From positions 1,329,118 to 1,393,117 of the forward strand of contig JAVJOO010000002.1 in assembly GCA_040216735.1 (NCBI GenBank): DNA of 64,000 nt. Reading direction: 5' to 3'. The notes beneath the pieces were generated by a model. The model did no database searches, was not told the DNA's origin, and worked only from the letters and a program-made list of their open reading frames with translations. A program made the translations under genes and the position numbers. Every line of letters starts with the position of its first letter. Position 1 is the stretch's first letter. The DNA comes from Alphaproteobacteria bacterium. Its GTDB lineage: Bacteria > Pseudomonadota > Alphaproteobacteria > SHVP01. Positions 33,538 through 42,842 of the stretch are shown here, piece by piece.

Positions 33538-35427
33538 CTAGGTTTCGCTGTGGAAGAAGCCGTACACCACTTTAGCTACGTTGCCGCTGATGCCCTCGAC
33601 TTTCTCGAGGTCGTGTAGACCCGCCCGGGCGACCTCGCCGGCGGAACCGAAGTGGTGCAGCAGGGCCCGTTTGCGCCGGGCGCCAATGCCTGGAATTTCA
33701 TCGAGCGGCGACGTCCCGATTGCCTTCGAGCGGCGCGCGCGGTGGCTACCGATCGCGAAACGGTGCGCCTCGTCGCGCAGGCGTTGGATAAAGTAGAGGA
33801 CGGGGTCGCGCGGCTCCAAACGCTTCACGGTGCCGTCGGCGAGGAACAATCGTTCCCGCCCGGCATTGCGGTCGGGCCCCTTAGCGACACCTGCAAGGGG
33901 AATTTCGCTGAGCCCGAGATCGGCGAGGACGTCTTTGGCCACGCCAAGCTGACCCTGTCCGCCGTCGATCAAGACCAGGCCCGGCCACAGCGCCCGCGCT
34001 TCGTCGTCGTCCTTGAGTAAACGCTTGAAGCGGCGTGTCAGCACTTCGCGCATCATGCCGTAGTCGTCGCCAGGGGAGATCTCCGTGTCGCGGATATTGA
34101 ACTTGCGATAATGGTTCTTCATGAAGCCGTCGGGGCCTGCCACGATCATCGCACCGACGGCATGGGTGCCGCTGACGTGGCTGTTGTCGTAGACCTCGAT
34201 TCTATCCGGGGCGTTCTCCAGACCGAAGGTTTCCGCAATGCCCTCGAGCAAGGCGCGCTGGGTCGCACTTTCGGCCATGCGCCGGCGCAATGCGTCGTCC
34301 GCGTTGTCCAACGCGTGGCGGACGAGATCGGCTTTCTCGCCGCGCTGGGGTTTGTTGATCTTGACCGAATGCCCGGCCCGCACCGAAAGCGCCTCCTCAA
34401 CCAACGCGCGCTCGCCGCAATCGTGGCTTACGAGGATTAACCGCGGTGCCGGTCTGCTTTCGTAGAATTGCCCGAGGAACGCGGTAAGGATTTCCGGCGG
34501 CTCCAACGATTGGGCGTGGACCGGGTAGTAGGCTCGGCTGCCGAAATTTTGGCCGCTCCGGAAGAAAAAAACCTGCACGCACACTTGGCTGCCCTCTTGA
34601 TGTAGGGCGATCACATCCGCTTCGTCGACAGTTTGTACATTGATTCCCTGGCGCGCTTGGATGTGTGCAAGTGCGCGAATGCGGTCGCGGTACATCGCGG
34701 CGGTCTCGTAGTCGCGGGTTTCTGCCGCGGTCGTCATCAGTGCGGCGAGCCGTTGCTGAATCTCGTGGCTCTTGCCGGTGAGGAATTCGCGCGCTTGCTG
34801 CACGATTTCCTCGTAGGGGTGTTTCTCGATGCGCCCGACGCATGGTGCCGTACACCGTTTGATTTGGTACTGCAGGCATGGCCGGGTCCGACTCTCAAAG
34901 ATCGAATCGCTACAGGAGCGCAAAGGGAATGCGCGTTGCAGCGCCGAGAGCGTGCGGTTGACTGCGCCGGCCGACGCGAAGGGGCCGAAATATTCCGCAT
35001 CCCGGTCGCGCGGCCCCCGGTGCTTGGCAATCTGCGCCCAGGCGTGGTCACGGCGGATCATGATGTAGGGAAACGATTTGTCGTCCCGCAGGGTGACGTT
35101 GAAGCGTGGCTTGAGGCGCTTGATGAGATTCGATTCAAGCAGCAACGCCTCGACCTCGGTGTGGGTCGTGACGATTTCCATCGAGGCGGTCGCCGCGATC
35201 ATGTTCAGGATGCGGTTGGTATGCCCGGTGCGGTTGGCGTAACTACCTACTCGCCGCTTAAGGTTTCGAGCCTTCCCGACATACAGCACCTCGCCCCGGC
35301 GGTTCAGCATGCGGTAGACGCCGGGGACGCTCGGCATACTTCTTAGGGCGGCGCGAATGACCGCGCGTCCGTTGTCCGACGGCAGGTCTTCTTCGGTCAG
35401 GTCGGGATTGCCGGGGGACGGGGTCAT
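33538..35427 (-). CDS. uvrC: Excinuclease ABC subunit C
   Basis: Makes the two incisions in nucleotide excision repair after UvrA/UvrB damage recognition. The 629-aa protein has the GIY-YIG 3'-nuclease domain (about 30-115, [26 protein letters not shown]), the UvrB-binding UVR motif (about 215-250), the RNase H-like 5'-nuclease ([18 protein letters not shown]) and C-terminal HhH repeats ([18 protein letters not shown]). The start ATG (35427) is inside a duplicated 20-bp unit with a -10-like box and has no ribosome-binding site. It heads a six-gene minus-strand run into pgsA and the molybdopterin genes. Confidence 0.96.
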   Translation of the reverse strand: MTPSPGNPDLTEEDLPSDNGRAVIRAALRSMPSVPGVYRMLNRRGEVLYVGKARNLKRRVGSYANRTGHTNRILNMIAATASMEIVTTHTEVEALLLESNLIKRLKPRFNVTLRDDKSFPYIMIRRDHAWAQIAKHRGPRDRDAEYFGPFASAGAVNRTLSALQRAFPLRSCSDSIFESRTRPCLQYQIKRCTAPCVGRIEKHPYEEIVQQAREFLTGKSHEIQQRLAALMTTAAETRDYETAAMYRDRIRALAHIQARQGINVQTVDEADVIALHQEGSQVCVQVFFFRSGQNFGSRAYYPVHAQSLEPPEILTAFLGQFYESRPAPRLILVSHDCGERALVEEALSVRAGHSVKINKPQRGEKADLVRHALDNADDALRRRMAESATQRALLEGIAETFGLENAPDRIEVYDNSHVSGTHAVGAMIVAGPDGFMKNHYRKFNIRDTEISPGDDYGMMREVLTRRFKRLLKDDDEARALWPGLVLIDGGQGQLGVAKDVLADLGLSEIPLAGVAKGPDRNAGRERLFLADGTVKRLEPRDPVLYFIQRLRDEAHRFAIGSHRARRSKAIGTSPLDEIPGIGARRKRALLHHFGSAGEVARAGLHDLEKVEGISGNVAKVVYGFFHSET

Positions 35428-35460
35428 GGCTTGGTTATAGGGGTCATGGCTTGGTTATAT
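35421..35460. repeat. 20-bp tandem duplication covering the uvrC start codon
   Basis: The unit gggtcatggcttggttata(g/t) occurs twice back to back (35421-35440, 35441-35460), differing only in the last base. On the minus strand each copy reads TATAACCAAGCCATGACCC, that is, a TATAAC box six nt before an ATG. The downstream ATG starts uvrC; the upstream one starts a 7-codon frame whose TGA overlaps the uvrC ATG. Confidence 0.9.
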
Positions 35461-35484
35461 CGCGACCGTGGACGGACCCGTCAA
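35434..35484 (-). promoter_or_regulatory. Candidate leaderless promoter of uvrC
   Basis: Minus-strand TTGACG (35484-35479) is followed after 19 bp by TATAAC (35459-35454), repeated 20 bp later (35439-35434). With the usual 6-7 nt to the start point, transcripts would begin at or next to the ATG of each copy (35447 or 35427). This would explain why no ribosome-binding site is seen. Confidence 0.5.
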
Positions 35485-35814
35485 CGGGCACACGACAGGA
35501 TTGATGACAAGGCCGACGCTACCCGCCAAGGTGGTGCAATGTGACGGTCCCGTGATGATGTCCACGACTCCTGGGGACAAGTTTGTGGACGGGTTGCCGG
35601 TGGAGGGGGTTCAAGCGTGGTTTTCCGTGCGCGACTTCACAATGCCCAATTTATAGGCATCTTCTGCAACCCATTGAATTTGCAGAAGATATCAAAATCA
35701 AGTGGTTCCTAATCGGGACCTTGTGTTTGTTCTGCAACACCCGTTTCGAGCGTGCCAGCGCCCATGTGCACAAGTTTCACCGGTCCAGGCAGTGTCGGCG
35801 ATTCGTGGGTAATG
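35461..35814. other. 354-bp intergenic region, uvrC / folB
   Basis: No recognisable gene. Besides the uvrC promoter elements it holds a perfect 11-bp inverted repeat, ATCTTCTGCAA (35659-35669) and TTGCAGAAGAT (35680-35690), with a 10-nt loop. It is visibly less G+C-rich than its surroundings between 35640 and 35740. A small plus-strand open frame (35468-35656) shows no family features and was not called. Confidence 0.5.
35659..35690. repeat. 11-bp perfect inverted repeat (hairpin)
   Basis: ATCTTCTGCAA and TTGCAGAAGAT, loop CCCATTGAAT. It lies 125 bp downstream of folB on the minus strand, so it may be a transcript end for the CaCA-SDR-folB run, but no T tract follows. Confidence 0.6.
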
Positions 35815-36234
35815 TCAGGGCCCTAGGCTCTGCCGTCGACGTTCAATCTCAACACCGACGCTGCTTGCATCGGCTAGCGCCTGGAGTTTTTCGATCCGAA
35901 CCCGGGTCGCAATGACCCGATCGTCGGCCAGCGTCAGGCCGGCAATTTGCTCGGCGAGGGTCTCGACCAAATTGATGTGGCCGGCCCCGATCAATTGGCG
36001 CACACCCTCGACCACGGTTTCGTAATCGACGACGTTTTCCAACTGATCGTTCAAGGGGTGCGCATCCTCCCTGACGGTCAGATCGATGTTGATCCGGACT
36101 TTTTGGGTGCGGCGCTTTTCGTGCCGGTGGACGCCAATCTCGGCCAGCAGCAGGAGATCCCGCACAAACACATGGCGCACGCCGTTTTCGGCGTCGGCGA
36201 GCCGCAGCGGATGAATCGTCGATACGCCGGTCAT
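35815..36234 (-). CDS. folB: Dihydroneopterin aldolase
   Basis: Cleaves dihydroneopterin to 6-hydroxymethyl-dihydropterin in folate synthesis. The 139-aa protein has VFVRDLLLLAEIGVHRHEKRRTQKVRINIDL and VDYETVVEGVRQLI, with ETLAEQIAGLTL holding the catalytic glutamate region. The ATG at 36234 overlaps the stop of the upstream SDR (ATGA), which fixes the start; the frame continues further upstream antisense-free but within that gene. It is coupled to a FolM-like reductase. Confidence 0.9.
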   Translation of the reverse strand: MTGVSTIHPLRLADAENGVRHVFVRDLLLLAEIGVHRHEKRRTQKVRINIDLTVREDAHPLNDQLENVVDYETVVEGVRQLIGAGHINLVETLAEQIAGLTLADDRVIATRVRIEKLQALADASSVGVEIERRRQSLGP

Positions 36235-36989
36235 TCCAGTGGCGCCCCGCTCGCGGTTCTCCAAGTTAGGTGGGCGCCGCCATCCAGGGCGATCATCTGC
36301 CCGGTCATGCCCCGTGCGGAGAGGATATAGCGCACTGCATCGCAGATTTCTTCCGGCGACGAGCCGCGACCGAGCGGGGTGGCGGCGCACTGGCGAGCGA
36401 AATCCGCGGCGCTCTGCCGGCTACTCGGTAGAACGGGCCCCGGTCCGATGCCGTTGACTCGAATCCGAGGGGCAAGCGCGAGCGCGGTCATTTGGGTGAG
36501 CCCCCACAGACCGACCTTGCTCACCGAATAGGATAGAAACTCGCCGGTCAGGTTCCAGACCCGCTGGTCGATCAAATTGACGACATTGCCTTCGGTCTCC
36601 GGCGGCAGCGCATCGGCAAAAGCGCGGGTGAGAAGTGCCGGCGCCCGCAAATTGATGTCGAGATGGGTATCCCACAGGTCGACGCTGAGGTCGCCGATAG
36701 AATCGCGTTCGAACGCCGAGGCGTTGTTGACGAGCACGGTCACTGGGCCCAGGACGGCGACCGCCCGGTCAACCAGCTCGACGGTTTCGGCGGGGTCCGC
36801 GAGGTCGGCGGCCAGGGCGACCGCGGTACCGCCCGCGGCGACGATTTCGTCCACCAGGGTTTCGGCTTCGACCGGCGAGCGATGGTAGTGGGCGGCAATA
36901 GTCCAGCCGTTCGTCGCCAGATCGAGGGCGATGGCGCGGCCAATTCGTTTTCCCGCGCCGGTCACCAACGCACCGCCCTTGATACTCAT
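36231..36989 (-). CDS. SDR oxidoreductase, FolM/pteridine reductase-like
   Basis: A 252-aa short-chain dehydrogenase. The cofactor loop reads TGAGKRIG, that is T-G-x3-R-x-G, the signature that separates pteridine reductase PTR1 and dihydromonapterin reductase FolM from most SDRs; the Arg favours NADPH. NNAS, a Ser/Tyr/Lys site (YSVSK) and IRVNGIGPGPVL follow. It overlaps folB at its 3' end and the antiporter gene at its 5' end (ATGA both times). A pterin-reducing role is inferred from motif plus the folB coupling. Confidence 0.82.
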   Translation of the reverse strand: MSIKGGALVTGAGKRIGRAIALDLATNGWTIAAHYHRSPVEAETLVDEIVAAGGTAVALAADLADPAETVELVDRAVAVLGPVTVLVNNASAFERDSIGDLSVDLWDTHLDINLRAPALLTRAFADALPPETEGNVVNLIDQRVWNLTGEFLSYSVSKVGLWGLTQMTALALAPRIRVNGIGPGPVLPSSRQSAADFARQCAATPLGRGSSPEEICDAVRYILSARGMTGQMIALDGGAHLTWRTASGAPLE

Positions 36990-37954
36990 TCGATCGACAT
37001 GCCCGAGAAGCCGGCGAACTGCGACCACACATAAAGTACGTAGGCGCCGGTGAAGATCGTCCCAACTAAGCGGCCTAATCGCAGATGCCAAATGATGAAC
37101 GGTACCACGACGACGACGGCGAGGATCATGATCGGGATGTCGAATGCGAGCATTCGCGCAGGGACCGGGATTGGCGTGACCATCGCCGTAATTCCGCCGA
37201 CGCCGAGCAAATTGAAGAGATTGCTGCCCAAGATATTGCCGATCGCGACGTCGGCGTGCTTCCGAACCAGGGCGACGAAGGACGTCACTAGTTCCGGGAG
37301 CGACGTGCCGAAGGCAACGAGGGTCAGGCCGATGACCGCTTCGGAAATACCGATGTCGCGCGCGATATTGACCGCACCTTCGACCAAAAGGGACGAGCCG
37401 ATAAATAGCGCGATCAACCCGCCGACGACGGAGGCGACGATGAGGGATTTTTTCTGCGGCCCCGATTCGAACTCTTCCAGTTCTTCCGCGTAGAGCTGGG
37501 CGGCGGCGGCGTCGCGTCGGGCCATGGTGTAGGCCAGGCCCAGGTAGCCGGCGAGCATCGCGACCATGGCAAAGCCTTCCCACCATGAAATGACGTTATT
37601 CAGTCCCAAAGCGGCCACGATCACGCTGACGAGGAATAACAGGCCGATGTCGCGGGCCGCCGCCCTGTTGCCGGCTCCGAGCGGGGCGATGATCGCTGGC
37701 AGGCCGAGTACAAGGAAAACGTTGGCAATATTGCTGCCGACGATGTTGCCGAGTGCGAGTTCGGGCGATCCCTTGAGCGCCGCGCCGATACTAACGATGA
37801 GTTCGGGCGACGAGGTGCCGAAGGCTACGACGGTCAGGGCGATGACGAGGGTAGGAACCCCGAGCCGATGGGCCAGCGCGACCGATCCACGAACCAGGAA
37901 GTCGCCGCCGAAAAACAGCAAAAGAAGGCCGCCGGCGACGAAAAGAAAGTCCAT
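36986..37954 (-). CDS. Calcium/sodium antiporter, CaCA family (YrbG-like)
   Basis: A 322-aa inner-membrane cation exchanger with about ten helices in two inverted halves. Each half has the alpha-repeat signature: VAFGTSSPELIVSIGAAL with GNIVGSNIANV, and VAFGTSLPELVTSFVAL with GNILGSNLFNLLG. I chose the ATG (about 37954, MDFLFVAGGLLLLFFGG) as start; a TTG 28 codons upstream adds a non-conserved stretch. It is first in the antiporter-SDR-folB run. Confidence 0.93.
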   Translation of the reverse strand: MDFLFVAGGLLLLFFGGDFLVRGSVALAHRLGVPTLVIALTVVAFGTSSPELIVSIGAALKGSPELALGNIVGSNIANVFLVLGLPAIIAPLGAGNRAAARDIGLLFLVSVIVAALGLNNVISWWEGFAMVAMLAGYLGLAYTMARRDAAAAQLYAEELEEFESGPQKKSLIVASVVGGLIALFIGSSLLVEGAVNIARDIGISEAVIGLTLVAFGTSLPELVTSFVALVRKHADVAIGNILGSNLFNLLGVGGITAMVTPIPVPARMLAFDIPIMILAVVVVVPFIIWHLRLGRLVGTIFTGAYVLYVWSQFAGFSGMSIE

Positions 37955-38163
37955 GTGGGGCGTCCGATCGATTGCCGCCCGGGTCGGTAGGGCGAAGAAA
38001 ACCAGGATACTGCTGCCAACAGGCAGTCGGTCCCCCAATCTGGGGTAGTTTTACCTGAGTTTTCAAGTGCAACGCCGGTGGCGGTTGCGAAAAAAGCGGG
38101 CCATGCCGTCCATTGGCGGTGGACGAACCGGTGCAGCGCTAACGCGCGGTTGCCGGTGCAGCA

Positions 38164-38613
38164 CTACCGCGAGGTTGAAGGAGCGGCAGATAGGGGCGCA
38201 AGGACTGCCAGAATTTTTGGTCCCACGAGCAAACCCAGAATCATCGCGGCAATGAAAACGTATGATTCAGTTTGGCCTCCTACCAATCCCGATATCGCCG
38301 GGCCGGGGCACAGTCCGACCAAACCCCATCCCGCGCCGAAGACGGCGGCACCGCCGATCAGTCGTCGGTCAATGCGTTCGGATGCCGGTAGGTCGAAGGC
38401 ACTTCCGTAGAACGGGACCGAACGCTTCAAGATAAATCGGAAAGCCACAAATGTGACGACCACTGCACTACCCATCACGAGGATAAGGCTGGGGTCCCAG
38501 CTGCCGGCGACATCAAGGAAGGCTTTGACCTTCAAGGGATTCACCATCTCGGAAACGGCCAAACCCAAGCCGAATAGGATGCCTGCGGCAAGGGCCGAAA
38601 GATTGCGGACCAT
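38164..38613 (-). CDS. YeeE/YedE family membrane protein, second half (DUF6691)
   Basis: A 149-aa membrane protein with four hydrophobic helices. MVNPLKVKAFLDVAGSWDPSL and GAGWGLVGLCPGPAISGL with its conserved Cys are typical of the split YeeE/YedE proteins, which in some bacteria import thiosulfate or related sulfur compounds. It is 1 bp downstream of its partner; the two halves probably form one transporter. Confidence 0.9.
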   Translation of the reverse strand: MVRNLSALAAGILFGLGLAVSEMVNPLKVKAFLDVAGSWDPSLILVMGSAVVVTFVAFRFILKRSVPFYGSAFDLPASERIDRRLIGGAAVFGAGWGLVGLCPGPAISGLVGGQTESYVFIAAMILGLLVGPKILAVLAPLSAAPSTSR

Positions 38614-38614
38614 C

Positions 38615-39037
38615 TTACCCCCCCACGACGTGGCGGACGACGAAGACGGTGAGGGCGCCGGTGCCCACGAAGGTCAGCGTCGCGACGAGCGAACGCGGTG
38701 ACAGCCGGGCCAGTCCGCAAACGCCGTGGCCCGATGTGCACCCCGCGCCGATGCGCGTCCCGACGCCCGTCAGGATGCCGCCGAGGATGACGACCGGCCA
38801 ACCGACGTCGAAGGCGATGACCGGTCGATCGATTGCGGCCAGCCAAATGCCTGACCCGCCGATCAAGCCCACGATGAAGAACAATCGCCAAGACCAGTCG
38901 TTGCCCGTGGGCCGCAAGAGCCCCGCGAGGATGCCGCTAATTCCGGCCAGACGGCCGTTGATCGCAAGCAGGAGCGCCGCGGAGAGCCCAATCAGACCGC
39001 CCCCAGCGATCGCCGATATCGGCGTGAAGTTTTCCAT
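38615..39037 (-). CDS. YeeE/YedE family membrane protein, first half
   Basis: A 140-aa membrane protein with four helices. It begins MENFTPISAIAGGGLIGLSAALLL and has RIGAGCTSGHGVCGLARLSPRSL, the cysteine-containing signature of YeeE/YedE. I took the ATG at 39037; a longer frame upstream lacks family similarity. No sulfurtransferase or ArsR-type regulator, often found beside such pairs, is present here. Confidence 0.9.
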   Translation of the reverse strand: MENFTPISAIAGGGLIGLSAALLLAINGRLAGISGILAGLLRPTGNDWSWRLFFIVGLIGGSGIWLAAIDRPVIAFDVGWPVVILGGILTGVGTRIGAGCTSGHGVCGLARLSPRSLVATLTFVGTGALTVFVVRHVVGG

Positions 39038-39099
39038 GGCAAGTCCCTGAATGGTTGAACAGCCGGAAGGTGGTGCTGACGTGTCCGGTTGCAAGGTAT

Positions 39100-39136
39100 T
39101 AATTTACAGTATTGGAAATGAGTATAAAGTAAATTA
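39100..39136. promoter_or_regulatory. A/T-rich inverted repeat in the yeeE / nitroreductase divergent region
   Basis: TAATTTAC (39100-39107) and GTAAATTA (39129-39136) are perfect 8-bp arms 21 nt apart, in the most A/T-rich stretch of this part of the window. A TATAAA (39123-39128) lies between them. An operator for a regulator bound on one face of the helix is plausible; the direction of the promoter is not clear. Confidence 0.45.
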
Positions 39137-39200
39137 CAAATATTTGATGTTTTTAAGGCTTGCCGCTATAAGCCGCCCGATCACTGCATGCGAGGGCTCT

Positions 39201-39806
39201 ATGCTTGAAAAACCCGCCGATACCGCGTCCCCGATCCACCCGCTCCTCGGCAACCGCTGGAGCCCGCGCGCGTTCGCCGACAAACCGGTCGAACCGGCAA
39301 AATTGCTGGCGGTTTTTGAAGCGGCGCGGTGGGCTGCTTCCAGTAACAACGGTCAACCCTGGGCTTTTGTCGTGGCGCAAAAAGACGACCCTGCCGCCTT
39401 TGCGCAGATGATCGATTGCCTGATGCCAGGCAACCAAGGTTGGGCGTCGCTGGCACCGGTTCTCATCCTCACCTTTGCCAGGCCGACCTGGCCCGGTGAG
39501 GATCGCCCCAACCGCACCGCCCAGCACGACGTTGGGATGGCAACCGCGATGATGTCGATCCAGGCCGAAGCGCTCGGCCTGCGCACGCATCACATGGGCG
39601 GAATCGTCCTCGACAAAATCCGTGAGGTCTATGCCGTGCCGGACGACTTCGACCCTGTCAGTGCGATCGCACTGGGTTATCAGGGCACGACGGACTTGCT
39701 GGCTGAAGAAAAGGACCGAGCCCGCGAAACCCTTCCGCGGACACGGAAGGCCCTCGCCGAAATCGTGTTTACCCAGCGATTCGGTCAGGCCGCGACTCTC
39801 GTTTAG
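39201..39806 (+). CDS. Nitroreductase-family flavoprotein
   Basis: A 201-aa FMN-dependent NAD(P)H oxidoreductase. Features are HPLLGNRWSPRAFADKPVE, the FMN-binding ARWAASSNNGQPW (about 48-60), MMSIQAEALGLRTHHMGG and IALGYQG near the C-terminus. The substrate is not predictable. I used the ATG at 39201 because the frame upstream reads through A/T-rich promoter DNA. Its stop overlaps that of the convergent GNAT gene by 4 bp. Confidence 0.9.
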   Translation: MLEKPADTASPIHPLLGNRWSPRAFADKPVEPAKLLAVFEAARWAASSNNGQPWAFVVAQKDDPAAFAQMIDCLMPGNQGWASLAPVLILTFARPTWPGEDRPNRTAQHDVGMATAMMSIQAEALGLRTHHMGGIVLDKIREVYAVPDDFDPVSAIALGYQGTTDLLAEEKDRARETLPRTRKALAEIVFTQRFGQAATLV

Positions 39807-40648
39807 GCGGGCGACTCGTTTGCGGTGTCCAGCAGGTACGAAGAAACGGTGCCAACGTCGCGAAACCCGATGTTCCGATAAACCCCGCGGCCCATCGCGG
39901 AGGCCTGCAGGACGCCTGTCAAGAATCCGAATTTTCGTCCTTCGCGCATGGCATGACGGGTGAGGGCGGTGCCGATGCCACGCCGCCGGTACGCGGCGCG
40001 GGTTGCAAGGTTCTGGAGCGTCGCGACGCCACAGTAGGTCGTCAACGTTGCCATCCCCACGGCGATCCCGTCGACCCGCGCGACGAAATGTTGGTGCGGT
40101 TGTTTGGCATCCAAACCGATCGCCCGGTGTAACTGAAACGAGGGCTCGGCCGCGAAACGCGGGAACTCGAACCCTTCGACCCCGATTTCGTTCCATTCAC
40201 GCAGCGTCGACTCGTCTCGAACCGCCTCGATCGAAATATGCTCGGTGGCCTCGTCGTGATCCTCGAGGTGGGTGAGGTCCATCGCCATGGCGACCGCATC
40301 GTCGCCAAAGGAAAAGCCGCCTTCCTCCAGACGCAAACCAAGGTTGTCGGGCGCACCGTCCGGACCGAGTCGCCAAATCATCGGAACGCCGAGGTGATGC
40401 GCGTGGGAGACGACCGTTGCGATCCGGCGCTGGGTTTCGCCGCGCGTGAAGCGGGCGCCGTACACTTGATTGAAAAATATGTGAGGCACCGGCGCCTCGG
40501 TCCACGTCACGTCGGGTTCGACATGAACCGTAATCCCCGGCCACACGGTCCAGGACCGAAAATGCGCCCAGCAGGTCTCGCAAACGATCCTTGCGAGGTC
40601 CGCGGCCTCGGTCGTCGGCGGCACGGTCGCCCGAGAATCGCCCGCCAT
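39803..40648 (-). CDS. GNAT-family N-acetyltransferase
   Basis: A 281-aa protein. The C-terminal half (about 150-275) is a GNAT domain with QHFVARVDGIAVGMATL, the acetyl-CoA loop LATRAAYRRRGIGTALTRHAM and VYRNIGFRDVGTVSSYLL. The N-terminal half (about 1-140) has WAHFRSWTVWPGITVHVEPDVTWTEAPVPH, perhaps a degenerate second GNAT module. I took the ATG at 40648, 7 bp after uvrB; the frame upstream is antisense-like within uvrB. Substrate unknown. Confidence 0.88.
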   Translation of the reverse strand: MAGDSRATVPPTTEAADLARIVCETCWAHFRSWTVWPGITVHVEPDVTWTEAPVPHIFFNQVYGARFTRGETQRRIATVVSHAHHLGVPMIWRLGPDGAPDNLGLRLEEGGFSFGDDAVAMAMDLTHLEDHDEATEHISIEAVRDESTLREWNEIGVEGFEFPRFAAEPSFQLHRAIGLDAKQPHQHFVARVDGIAVGMATLTTYCGVATLQNLATRAAYRRRGIGTALTRHAMREGRKFGFLTGVLQASAMGRGVYRNIGFRDVGTVSSYLLDTANESPA

Positions 40649-40655
40649 CAAAGCG

Positions 40656-42842
40656 TCAGATCCACGTCGTCTTGTTGGTCTTGCCGCGGCGAACCCGCGT
40701 TCCGGCCCGACCGCCGGACGATCGCGCGCCGCTCTTGAGGTCCCGTTGCCGGGCGCGGACGTCCTTTGCCGATTCGCCCGGCAGCCCGAGCTCCGCACTT
40801 TCCAGACGACTGATTTCATCGCGCAGGCGGGCCGCGTCCTCGAATTCGAGATTAGAGGCGTAATCCAGCATCTTCTTTTCGAGGTCTTGAATGTGCGCCC
40901 GCAGATTGTGGCCAACCAGATGCTGGAACCCGTCGCCGTCTTCGGAGAGCCCCGGCGTCACATAGTCCTTCTCGAACACGCTTTGGAGAACGTCGGAGAT
41001 ATTCTTCTTCACGCTCTCGGGTGTTATCCCATGGGCCTCGTTGTAGGCGCGCTGTTTGTCGCGGCGGCGTTCGGTTTCCTTCAGCGCGTAGTCCAGGCTG
41101 TCGGTCATTTTGTCGGCGTACAGGATCACCCGGCCTTCGAGGTTGCGCGCCGCCCGGCCGATGGTTTGAACCAACGACGTGCGGGACCGCAAGAAGCCTT
41201 CTTTGTCGGCATCGAGAATCGCGACGAGCGCACATTCCGGGATGTCGAGACCTTCGCGCAGCAAGTTGATCCCAACCAAGATGTCGAAGGCGCCGAGCCG
41301 CAAATCGCGCAAGATTTCGATCCGTTCCAGCGTGTCAATGTCTGAATGGAGATAGCGGACGCGCAGCCCCGCCTCGTGCATGAACTCCGTCAGGTCCTCC
41401 GCCATGCGTTTTGTCAGTGTCGTCACCAACACGCGATAGCCCCGGGCGACAGTTTCGCGGCACTCGTGCAACAGGTCGTCGACTTGGTTCTCGACCGGCC
41501 GCACCAGACAGACCGGGTCGATCAACCCGGTGGGGCGGATCACCTGGTCGACGATGACCCCAGCCGCGCGCTCCATCTCGAACGGGCCCGGCGTTGCCGA
41601 GACATAGACCGTCTGCGGCCGCATGGTGTCCCACTCTTCGAATTTGAGCGGGCGATTGTCGATGCACGAGGGTAGGCGGAAACCGAACTCCGAAAGCGTC
41701 GACTTGCGGCGAAAGTCGCCCTTGAACATGCCGCCCACCTGCGGCACCGAGACATGCGACTCATCGACGATGAGCAACGCATTGTCGGGCAGGTATTCGA
41801 ACAACGTCGGGGGCGGCTCGCCCGCCTTTCGACCGGTCAGATAGCGCGAATAGTTTTCGATCCCGGCGCAACTGCCGGTGGCTTCCAGCATTTCGATATC
41901 GAACTGGGTGCGTTGCTCCAACCGCTGCGCTTCCAGGAGTTTGTTGGTAGATCGGAACTCTTCGAGCCGCACGACAAGGTCTTTTTTGATCTGCTTGATG
42001 GCCTGGGCGATCGTCGGTCGCGGGGTCACGTAATGCGAGTTGGCGTAAACGCGAATGGATTCTAGCTTTTCGGTCTTCTCACCGGTCAACGGGTCGAACT
42101 CCACGATCGATTCGATTTCATCGCCGAACAGAGACAGGCGCCAGGCGCGGTCTTCATAGTGCGCGGGGAACAGCTCGACCGTGTCGCCGCGCACCCGGAA
42201 CGCACCGCGGACAAAACTTTGATCGTTGCGCTTGTATTGCAGTTCGACCAGACGCTTGAGCAATTCCCTGAGCGGGAAGGTCTGACCCACCGCCAGCGGG
42301 ATCGTCATGTCGAGATAGGTTTCTGGCGAGCCCATGCCGTAAATGCACGACACGCTGGCTACGATAATCACGTCGTCGCGCTCGAACAAAGACCGCGTTG
42401 CGGCGTGGCGCATGCGATCGATCTGTTCGTTGATCGAGGAATCCTTCTCGATATAGGTGTCCGTCCGCGCGACGTAGGCTTCGGGCTGGTAGTAGTCGTA
42501 ATAGGACACGAAATATTCGACGGCGTTATTTGGAAACAGTTCGCGCATTTCGCCGTAGAGCTGTGCGGCAAGGGTCTTGTTTGGCGCCATGATCAGCGCC
42601 GGTCGCTGGGTCTGGGCGATGACATGAGCCATCGTAAAGGTCTTGCCCGACCCGGTGACGCCGAGCAGGACTTGATCCTGCTCGTCCTCGCCGATGCCGC
42701 TCACCAGAGAGGCGATTGCCTCCGGCTGATCGCCCGCGGGTTTGAAGTCGGAGGCCAACTCGAAGCGAATGCCACCCTCGCCCTTTTCGAAGGGCAGCGG
42801 GTAGGGCGCGAGATCGACGACGGAATCCGGTTGGGAAGCCAT
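40656..42842 (-). CDS. uvrB: Excinuclease ABC subunit B
   Basis: Helicase-like damage-verification subunit of nucleotide excision repair. The 728-aa protein has the Walker A GVTGSGKT (61-68), the beta-hairpin region [25 protein letters not shown] in [19 protein letters not shown], helicase motifs through [16 protein letters not shown], and a C-terminal UVR motif ([24 protein letters not shown]) that binds UvrC. A basic tail of about 45 residues follows. It is 5 kb from uvrC and not in the same operon. Confidence 0.97.
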   Translation of the reverse strand: MASQPDSVVDLAPYPLPFEKGEGGIRFELASDFKPAGDQPEAIASLVSGIGEDEQDQVLLGVTGSGKTFTMAHVIAQTQRPALIMAPNKTLAAQLYGEMRELFPNNAVEYFVSYYDYYQPEAYVARTDTYIEKDSSINEQIDRMRHAATRSLFERDDVIIVASVSCIYGMGSPETYLDMTIPLAVGQTFPLRELLKRLVELQYKRNDQSFVRGAFRVRGDTVELFPAHYEDRAWRLSLFGDEIESIVEFDPLTGEKTEKLESIRVYANSHYVTPRPTIAQAIKQIKKDLVVRLEEFRSTNKLLEAQRLEQRTQFDIEMLEATGSCAGIENYSRYLTGRKAGEPPPTLFEYLPDNALLIVDESHVSVPQVGGMFKGDFRRKSTLSEFGFRLPSCIDNRPLKFEEWDTMRPQTVYVSATPGPFEMERAAGVIVDQVIRPTGLIDPVCLVRPVENQVDDLLHECRETVARGYRVLVTTLTKRMAEDLTEFMHEAGLRVRYLHSDIDTLERIEILRDLRLGAFDILVGINLLREGLDIPECALVAILDADKEGFLRSRTSLVQTIGRAARNLEGRVILYADKMTDSLDYALKETERRRDKQRAYNEAHGITPESVKKNISDVLQSVFEKDYVTPGLSEDGDGFQHLVGHNLRAHIQDLEKKMLDYASNLEFEDAARLRDEISRLESAELGLPGESAKDVRARQRDLKSGARSSGGRAGTRVRRGKTNKTTWI

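Noticed and set aside
35468-35656. Small plus-strand open frame (62 codons) between uvrC and folB
   Set aside because: No ribosome-binding site or recognisable family, and the composition is not gene-like.
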